Program-made: the position numbers and the translations under genes
Origin: PALSA-612 sp963776735
Lineage (GTDB): Bacteria; Actinomycetota; Thermoleophilia; Gaiellales; Gaiellaceae
DNA length: 64,000 nt
Direction of reading: 5' to 3'
NCBI GenBank assembly: GCA_963776735.1
Contig: CAVZNV010000015.1
Span: 186,001 to 250,000, forward strand
Shown here: positions 58,371-64,000 of the stretch, one piece after another
How the letters are laid out: every line of letters begins with the position of its first letter
Numbering within the stretch: the first letter of the stretch is position 1
Notes under the pieces: generated by a model
Seen by the model: the letters and a program-made list of their open reading frames with translations, nothing else
What the model was told of the DNA's origin: nothing
Database searches by the model: none

Positions 58371-58905
58371 CGGCGGCCTTCTTCCTGCGCTGTGACTCGG
58401 CGTGCCGCCTGCGCGGCGGCGGCCACGGGAGGACGAGCCGACCGCCGTCCGGCGTGTTCTTCCAGGCCGGCACGAGCTCGTCGAGGCGCCGGCAGATGCG
58501 CAGCGCCGAGTCCGCGTCGAGCCCCGCCCGGCGCCGGATCTCGGGCGTGAGCGACGAGTCGAGCACGCGCTGGATCGAGTCCACGTCGCGTGCCGGCGCG
58601 AGGTAGAGGCGCTCGGCCAGACCGACCACGACCTCGACCTCCGACCCCTTGCCCGTGGGAGCGCGCCGCAGCGGCGGCATCCTCCGCGTCGGCCCCCGGA
58701 CGATCTCGACCCGGCCCAGGACCTCGCCGTGGGCGACCTTCCCCCAGAAGCCGCGGTCGAGGCCGAGCTCGTACTCGACGGCGTAGTGGACGAGGTCGTG
58801 CGGCGGCTGCGTCTTTCCCGGTCCCCGAAAGCGGATCAGCGCGCCGTCGTCGCGCTCGACCTCCAGGAAGTAGCGCGATCCGTCGCGGACGAAGGAGATC
58901 TCCAT
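58360..58905 (-). CDS. Hypothetical protein upstream of holB
   Basis: A 181-residue soluble protein (MEISFVRDGSRYFLEVERDD onwards). It has PHDLVHYAVEYELGLDRGFWG in the first half and a helical second half RLYLAPARDVDSIQRVLDSSLTPEIRRRAGL. The end is proline- and lysine-rich. ATG 58905 has TACGAT at 58914-58919 (minus), 8 bases upstream, and may start the transcript that runs through holB to the GH15 gene. No family recognised. Confidence 0.65.
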   Translation of the reverse strand: MEISFVRDGSRYFLEVERDDGALIRFRGPGKTQPPHDLVHYAVEYELGLDRGFWGKVAHGEVLGRVEIVRGPTRRMPPLRRAPTGKGSEVEVVVGLAERLYLAPARDVDSIQRVLDSSLTPEIRRRAGLDADSALRICRRLDELVPAWKNTPDGGRLVLPWPPPRRRHAESQRRKKAAGVR

Positions 58906-58959
58906 CTCTCCGGATCGTAACGGGCGGACCTGCGACGGCCCGAAGCTCGTAGGAGCGGT

Positions 58960-59862
58960 GTGCGACGGCTCGCGCTCGTCCTGGTCGTGCTTGCGTTCGC
59001 GTCCGCCTCCGCCCGCGCCGGCGGGGACTTCATGGACGTCTCGGCCGGCGACCGGACGGTCTGGGTCGGGGGCGACTTCGGCGTCGACCAACTCGATGCG
59101 CGCACCGGCCGTGTACTCCGGAACGTCGTACTGCCCGGCCTCTACCCGCTCAGCATCAGCCGTGGCGGTGGCGCCCTCTGGGTCGGAGCCGTCGATCAGA
59201 CGGGCCTGTCCGGAAACGTCACACGGATCGACGAGCGAACGGGCCGGGAGCGCGTGCTCCTGACCCGCTTCGGCTCGGCGCAAGAGGTCGCCGTGGCCGG
59301 CGGAGAGGTGTGGGTGCTGCTGGCGGATCGCGGCCGTTACCGCGTCGCGCGGCTCGACCTCGCCGGACGGCTGCGCACGCTCGTGAACCTCGGCCGCGAC
59401 GGCGGGTGGCTGACGGCTGACTCTCGAGGCGCCTGGATTTGCTGCCATGACCGCACGCTGCTGCTCCTCGACCCGGCAGGTCACCGCCACTCGACCTTCT
59501 CGCTGCCGACGGACAACCCGGTGTGGGCGGCCGCCGGCTCGATCTGGTTCCCCGGCCCCGGCGTGCTCGACCGGCTCGACGAGCGGACGGGACGGACGCT
59601 GGCCCGGATTCCGCTCGCAGGAACGCGAGACGTCGTCGGGTCGAGCGGTTCGGTGTACGCACTCGGCAGCAACTCGGTCGTGCGCATCGACGTGGCGACG
59701 AACCGCGTGCTCGCGCGCCGTCGTGTTCCCGGCATCACCCAGGCACTGTCGGCAACGCCGGGCGGCGTGTGGGTGGCTTTCGCGACACGGCCGGCGGCGT
59801 CGCACGTCGAGAAGCTCGACGGCCGGACGTTACGAGTGGTGCTCAGGCCGGCGCTGTACTGA
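58960..59862 (+). CDS. Secreted beta-propeller-like protein
   Basis: A 300-residue exported protein with signal LALVLVVLAFASASARA. About six repeats of some 42 residues follow, with GGALWVGA, GGEVWVLLAD, AAGSIWFPG, SSGSVYALG and PGGVWVAFA as blade cores and DERTGR or D(A/V)RTGR turns. The last residues overlap the convergent tmk by 20 bp. Probably a cell-surface or periplasm-like binding protein; ligand unknown. Confidence 0.7.
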   Translation: MRRLALVLVVLAFASASARAGGDFMDVSAGDRTVWVGGDFGVDQLDARTGRVLRNVVLPGLYPLSISRGGGALWVGAVDQTGLSGNVTRIDERTGRERVLLTRFGSAQEVAVAGGEVWVLLADRGRYRVARLDLAGRLRTLVNLGRDGGWLTADSRGAWICCHDRTLLLLDPAGHRHSTFSLPTDNPVWAAAGSIWFPGPGVLDRLDERTGRTLARIPLAGTRDVVGSSGSVYALGSNSVVRIDVATNRVLARRRVPGITQALSATPGGVWVAFATRPAASHVEKLDGRTLRVVLRPALY

Positions 59863-60445
59863 CGGGCAGGAGCCCGCCGATCCGGGCCGCCAGCTCTTCG
59901 CGGGAGAGCGAGCCGTCGAGCAGCACGATCCGCTCCGGGAACCGCTCCGCGACGTCGCGGTAGCCGGCGGCGACCGCGACGCGAAAGGACGCGCCCTCGC
60001 GCTCCAGGCGGTCGGGCCGCGCGCCCAGCCGGGCGATCGTCGTCTCCTCGTCCACGAGCAGCACGAACGTCCGGTCCGGCAGCAGTTCGGCGACTGCGGC
60101 ATTCAGCTCGAGCACGCGATCGATCCCGAGGCCGCGCGCGACACCCTGGTAGGCAAGCGACGAGTCGAGGTAGCGGTCGCTGACGACGACGGCGCCACGG
60201 GCCAGCGCGGGCCGGATCACGCGCTCGGCCAGCTCCGCGCGTGCGGCGGCGAACAGGCTTGCCTCGGCCCAGGCCGTCATCTCCGGGCCGTCGAGGAGCA
60301 ACTCGCGGACGCGCTCGCCGAGCGGCGTGCCCCCGGGCTCGCGGGTGAGGACGACCTCGCGGCCGCCCTCGGCGAGTCGCTCCGCGGCCAGCGCCGCCTG
60401 GGTCGACTTGCCCGAGCCGTCGACTCCTTCGAAGGTCACCAACAT
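59843..60445 (-). CDS. tmk: Thymidylate kinase
   Basis: A 200-residue P-loop kinase that phosphorylates dTMP to dTDP. Motifs: FEGVDGSGKSTQAALAAERL (P-loop at residues 6-14), LTREPGGTPLGERVRELLLDG, VVVSDRYLDSSLAYQGVARGLG (DRY/F motif) and a LID region. ATG 60445 begins the P-loop fold. With ThyX in the same window, two consecutive steps of dTTP synthesis are encoded. Confidence 0.95.
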   Translation of the reverse strand: MLVTFEGVDGSGKSTQAALAAERLAEGGREVVLTREPGGTPLGERVRELLLDGPEMTAWAEASLFAAARAELAERVIRPALARGAVVVSDRYLDSSLAYQGVARGLGIDRVLELNAAVAELLPDRTFVLLVDEETTIARLGARPDRLEREGASFRVAVAAGYRDVAERFPERIVLLDGSLSREELAARIGGLLPVSTAPA

Positions 60446-60469
60446 GGCCGCTCTCTACGATACGGCGCG

Positions 60470-61378
60470 ATGCGGGCGATCGTGACCGGGGGGGCGGGCT
60501 TCATCGGCTCGCACGTCGCCGAGGCGCTCCTCGCGCGCGGCGACGAGGTGCACGTGCTCGACGACCTGTCGACGGGCAGGCCCGACAACGTGCCGGCGGG
60601 CGCGCAACTGCACGAGGGCGACATCCGCGATCCGGGCGCCGTGTTCGACGCGGTGCGGCCCGAGCTCGTCTTCCACCTGGCCGCCCAGGCGTCGGTGAGC
60701 GTCTCGGTCGCGCAGCCCGGGCTCGACGCAGACGTGAACGTGCTCGGGACGGTGGCCGTGCTCGAGGCGGCGCGGGCGCACGGCGCGCAGATCGTGTTCT
60801 CGTCCACGGGCGGCGCGATCTACGGCGAGTGCCCGACGCCCGCGACCGAGGAGTGGGAGCGCCGGCCGCTGTCTCCGTACGGCACGTCCAAGCTGGCCGG
60901 CGAGGAGTACCTCGCCTCCTGGAACCGGCTGCACGGGACGCATCACGTCGCGCTCCGCTACGGGAATGTCTACGGGCCGCGGCAGGACCCGCACGGCGAG
61001 GCGGGGGTGGTCGCGATCTTCCTGCGCGCCGTGGCGGACGGGCGGCAGCCGACGATCTTCGGCGACGGCTCGCAGGAACGGGACTATGTGTACGTCGGGG
61101 ACGTGGCCCGGGCCACGCTGGCCGCGACCACGCTCGACGGCGGCGTGCTGAACGTCGCGACCGGCGCGCCGACGTCGGTGCTCGACCTCGTGGACGCGAT
61201 ACGGCGCGCCACCGGCCGTGAGATCGACCCCGAGCACGGCCCGGAACGCCTCGGCGATCTCCAGCGCTCCGTGCTCGACCCGGCCCTCGCCGAGCGCGAG
61301 CTCGGCTGGCGCCCCGAGGTCTCGCTCGAGGACGGCCTCCGCGCCGCCTGGCAGTTCTTCTCCACAGCCGCGGCCTAG
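60470..61378 (+). CDS. NAD-dependent nucleotide-sugar epimerase, GalE-like
   Basis: A 302-residue extended SDR. The start MRAIVTGGAGFIGSHVAEAL carries GxxGxxG, followed by VLDDLSTGRPDNVP. NV-GTVAVLEAARAHG, STGGAIYGECPTPATE and SPYGTSKLAGEEYL (YxxxK) are typical of UDP-glucose 4-epimerases. The C-terminal block RPTI- (here RQPTIFGDGSQERDYVYVGDVARA) agrees. ATG 60470 has TACGAT (60456-60461) 8 bases upstream. It is divergent from tmk with 24 bp between starts. The exact sugar is unknown. Confidence 0.9.
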   Translation: MRAIVTGGAGFIGSHVAEALLARGDEVHVLDDLSTGRPDNVPAGAQLHEGDIRDPGAVFDAVRPELVFHLAAQASVSVSVAQPGLDADVNVLGTVAVLEAARAHGAQIVFSSTGGAIYGECPTPATEEWERRPLSPYGTSKLAGEEYLASWNRLHGTHHVALRYGNVYGPRQDPHGEAGVVAIFLRAVADGRQPTIFGDGSQERDYVYVGDVARATLAATTLDGGVLNVATGAPTSVLDLVDAIRRATGREIDPEHGPERLGDLQRSVLDPALAERELGWRPEVSLEDGLRAAWQFFSTAAA

Positions 61379-61462
61379 TTCTCAACAGCCCCGCGGGCGG
61401 GTTATCCCCGACGCTGTCCACAGGAAGGAATCCCGCGCGAGGAGCGCGAACATCGACCGGCG

Positions 61463-62005
61463 ATGGATCACTACGCGCCCACGCACGACCTGACGCAGCC
61501 GTGGCGCACGCGGACGATGGTCGTGTCCGCGATCGCCGTGGTCGAACTGGTCGCCCTCGTCGCCGTCGGCGTCGTGTTCCTGGGCAAGGGATGGTTCCAG
61601 AGCGAGCGGGCGAGCGCCGTCCGCACAGCGACGCATCACCACACGGCTCCGGCCGCCACGACGCACGCGACGACTCCGCCTCCCGCGCAGACACACCCCG
61701 CCGCGCCCGCGAAGCCGCTCCTGCCCCGCGCCCGGACGACCGTGCTCGTCCTGAACGGCAACGGGGTGAGCGGCGCGGCCGGCGCCGAGGCCCGCCTGCT
61801 CCGGGCGCACGGGTACCCGGTCGCCTCGGTCGGGAACGCGAAGCGAAACGACTACGCCACGAGCATCGTCATGTACCGGCCGGGCTACGAGGGCGAGGCG
61901 CAGCGGCTGGCGCAGGACACGCACGTCGGCGAGGTCTCCCCGCTCGACGGCCTGCTCCCGAGCCAGCTCGGCTCGGCCCGGGTCGCCGTCATCGTCGGCA
62001 ACTAG
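61463..62005 (+). CDS. LytR_C domain membrane protein
   Basis: A 180-residue protein with one N-terminal membrane helix (MVVSAIAVVELVALVAVGVVFLG). A Thr/Pro/His-rich linker (HHHTAPAATTHATTPPPAQT) leads to a C-terminal LytR_C domain: TTVLVLNGNGVSGAAGAEARLLRAHGYPV and a terminal RVAVIVG. This domain occurs after LytR-CpsA-Psr enzymes or alone in actinobacterial wall proteins. ATG 61463 starts before the anchor. The 3' end overlaps the convergent ligase-like gene by 17 bp. Confidence 0.85.
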   Translation: MDHYAPTHDLTQPWRTRTMVVSAIAVVELVALVAVGVVFLGKGWFQSERASAVRTATHHHTAPAATTHATTPPPAQTHPAAPAKPLLPRARTTVLVLNGNGVSGAAGAEARLLRAHGYPVASVGNAKRNDYATSIVMYRPGYEGEAQRLAQDTHVGEVSPLDGLLPSQLGSARVAVIVGN

Positions 62006-63944
62006 GCGTGCCTTTCTTCTCCACGGCGCTCCGCGCCTGGTCGAGGAGACCGCCGGGAATCCCCGCCTGCCCGAACGGGTCGAGCGTGTACGCCTGGTTC
62101 AGCGCCCGGTAGGCGACGAAGACGTCGCCGAAGCAGAGCTCGTACTGCCCGAACACGACCCAGGTCTGGGGGTTCTCCGGCTGAAGCCGCGTCGCGCGCT
62201 CGTACTGCCGGCCGGCCTCGGCCCGGTCGCCAACCGAATGAATACGCCAGCCGCGAGCGCCCAGATCGGCTGGACGGACAAAGGGTTGAGCGAACGCGGC
62301 GTCGCGCGCGTCGGACGCAGCCTGCCGGGGGTTGATCGGCCGGCCGCCGCTGAACGAATCGCTCACGCGGCTTGCCGCCAGCCACGGCGCAGCGAGCGAG
62401 TACGCACACGCGAGCAGCCCGGCGGCGACGCCCACGGCGAGCACCGTCCGCCCGCCGAGCCGCACCTCGCGGACCTCTCCGCCCATCCCGACGAGCAGCC
62501 CGCCGAGTACGAACACGGGCGCGCATACGGCGACGAAGTTCCAGTCGATGTCGACGAGCGAGTGCAGCAGAAACGACGGGATCCCGATCGCGAGCGCCAC
62601 CGCGGCCGCGCGCTCCTCACCGCCTAGCCGCGCCAGCGCGCGCCAGACCGCGACGAGCACGGCGATCACGGCGCCGATCCCGAGCAGGAAGCCGACGATG
62701 CCCGTCTCCGCCAGGGCCTGCAGCGCGATGTTGTGCGGCTCGTTCGTCACCGTGCTCCCCTTCCGCACGCGCAGCCGCGCGTCGACGAACGACGCCGCGC
62801 CCTTGCCGCCGAGCGGCTTCTCCTGGAAGACCTGCCACGCCTCCTTCCACCACTCCCAGCGGTTGTTCGAGCTGAACGACGCCAGATGCGCCGAGTTCGA
62901 GACCTCGCCGCCGCCCCGGAAGTCGTTCAGCCACCGCCCCGGCCCTCCGCTCGCAGCCGTGACGGCGATCACGCCGGCGACAACGACCGAACCGAGGCCG
63001 ATCCCGATCCGCCGGGTCCACCGGTGCCGCTCGGCGGGGTCGACGAGCCGCGCGTCGACGCGATCCGCCCACACGGCGGCAACGACGACGACAACGGCGC
63101 CGAGCACGAGCGCGAGCGCGAACCACCCGCCGGCCGCGCGCCTCGCCGCGAACGACTCCCCGTCGTCGACGAGCCCGTGCCGCGTCGAGGCCCAGCCGGC
63201 CACCACCGCCGCCGGAACACCGGCAACGAGCAGCGCGCCGAGGCTCTCGAGCCGCGCCGGCACGAGCGCGAGCCAGAGGAGCACCGCGATCGCGGCGACG
63301 AGGATCCCCGCCCGCGACGAGGTGAGCACGAGCGCGATCGTCGTCAGGTAGAGCAGCAGCACACCCGCAAGCCGCAACTCGCGCCGCCACGACCGCCGCG
63401 TCGCGATCCACAGCCCGAGCGGCACCGCCAGCGCACACGCGAGCGCAAGCGCGTTCCAGTAGCCGATCGGGTTCCGCAGCCGCGCGACACGCGCTCCGTC
63501 CGGGAACAGCGACGGGACGACCTTCCCGAGCAGCGCCCACCCGACGACGCCGAAGAGCAGCACCGCCAGTCCGCCCGCGACCACCCGCGCCGGCGCACGC
63601 ACGCTCGCCGCGACCGCGAGCCCGAGCAGCGCGAACGCGACATAGACGGCGCCTCGGTTCAGGTACGCCCACGAGAGGTCGGGCGTGATCGACCAGATCA
63701 TCGTCACGCCGTTCCAGCACACGAAGCCCGCGAGCAGACCGAATGCCGCGAGCCCCCACCTGTCCGGCACGGCCACGTCCACGAGCCCGAGGAGGCTGGC
63801 CGCGAGCCAGCCGAACCCGACGGCGACCGCGAAGATCCCGATCCAGAACAACCGGCTGTCGCCGATGCCGCCTCCGAAGAAGAGCGCCCAGGTGACGAGC
63901 GCCGCGGCGGCCGAGAGCGGGAGAAGGCCGGCGGCCGAGCGCAT
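61989..63944 (-). CDS. O-antigen ligase/polymerase-like membrane protein with C-terminal TPR-like tail
   Basis: A 651-residue polytopic protein with about 12 helices. The Wzy/WaaL loop is visible as SNNRWEWWKEAWQVFQEKPLGGKGAASF followed by EPHNIALQALAETGIVGFLLGIG. A helical soluble tail (EAGRQYERATRLQPENPQTWVVFGQYEL) resembles TPR units. It probably polymerises or ligates surface glycans. ATG 63944 has TACCGT at 63954-63959 (minus), 9 bases upstream. A second, smaller relative lies at 12654-13820. The last 56 bases of the window hold no gene. Confidence 0.85.
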   Translation of the reverse strand: MRSAAGLLPLSAAAALVTWALFFGGGIGDSRLFWIGIFAVAVGFGWLAASLLGLVDVAVPDRWGLAAFGLLAGFVCWNGVTMIWSITPDLSWAYLNRGAVYVAFALLGLAVAASVRAPARVVAGGLAVLLFGVVGWALLGKVVPSLFPDGARVARLRNPIGYWNALALACALAVPLGLWIATRRSWRRELRLAGVLLLYLTTIALVLTSSRAGILVAAIAVLLWLALVPARLESLGALLVAGVPAAVVAGWASTRHGLVDDGESFAARRAAGGWFALALVLGAVVVVVAAVWADRVDARLVDPAERHRWTRRIGIGLGSVVVAGVIAVTAASGGPGRWLNDFRGGGEVSNSAHLASFSSNNRWEWWKEAWQVFQEKPLGGKGAASFVDARLRVRKGSTVTNEPHNIALQALAETGIVGFLLGIGAVIAVLVAVWRALARLGGEERAAAVALAIGIPSFLLHSLVDIDWNFVAVCAPVFVLGGLLVGMGGEVREVRLGGRTVLAVGVAAGLLACAYSLAAPWLAASRVSDSFSGGRPINPRQAASDARDAAFAQPFVRPADLGARGWRIHSVGDRAEAGRQYERATRLQPENPQTWVVFGQYELCFGDVFVAYRALNQAYTLDPFGQAGIPGGLLDQARSAVEKKGTPSCRR

Positions 63945-64000
63945 CGAACAGGCACGGTAGCGCCCGCGTCGGGCTGGTTTACCCCGGCCGCGCGCTGGCT

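Overview
The window looks like a chromosomal segment of a very GC-rich actinobacterium, most plausibly class Thermoleophilia (Gaiellales/Solirubrobacterales type). This placement is inference. It rests on gene content (hopanoid cluster, Ig-like tandem-repeat secreted protein, collagen-like protein with a VALLVALGGTAFA-type signal, CarD, ThyX, caa3-type oxidase with a CtaG assembly factor) and on abundant GTG starts. No phage, transposase, integrase or CRISPR array was found, and no rRNA. One tRNA-Thr is present.

Layout. 1-8.6 kb: the end of an adenosine deaminase family gene, two LuxR-type regulators, plsY-sod, an ECF sigma/anti-sigma pair, thyX, a DUF72 gene, greA and carD. 8.6-15.8 kb: a frameshifted dialkylglycine decarboxylase-like gene, an M20 peptidase, a methyltransferase, cytidine deaminase, an O-antigen ligase-like protein, a secreted protein and a sugar epimerase. 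15.3-18.7 kb: a CopC-CopD fusion and three small membrane proteins. 18.7-27.4 kb: a tightly overlapping minus-strand hopanoid operon (hpnC, hpnD, hpnE, shc, hpnH, hpnG, ispH, yjbQ, secreted protein). 27.4-32 kb: alcohol dehydrogenase, a GH-A-like secreted protein, a ring-cleaving dioxygenase and an Ig-like repeat protein.

32.3-41.3 kb: aerobic respiration and copper: cupredoxin-like protein, coxB, coxA, coxC, a 35-residue membrane peptide, ctaG, SCO1, a cupredoxin and a coupled GGDEF-EAL protein. 41.4-42.5 kb: a compact three-gene cobalt-type nitrile hydratase/thiocyanate hydrolase-like cluster with its beta subunit split in two. 42.6-54.4 kb: a second sigma factor and its partner, an NHL propeller, an acyltransferase, small proteins, a frameshifted collagen-like protein, a GH5-like protein, the tRNA, a GT-C-type membrane enzyme and an aldo/keto reductase. 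54.4-54.8 kb is gene-free but rich in inverted repeats. 54.8-64 kb: GH15, holB, tmk, a galE-like epimerase, a LytR_C protein and an O-antigen ligase-like protein.

Three features recur. Same-strand neighbours often overlap by four bases as ATGA, GTGA, TTGA and once CTGA, so translational coupling is common. Many first genes carry a TANNNT hexamer ending 6-9 bases before the start codon, which suggests leaderless transcription. Several conserved genes (ispH, a class III aminotransferase, a collagen-like gene, perhaps copCD) are broken by apparent single-base indels in GC-rich sequence; because ispH is normally essential, sequence error is the first explanation to test.
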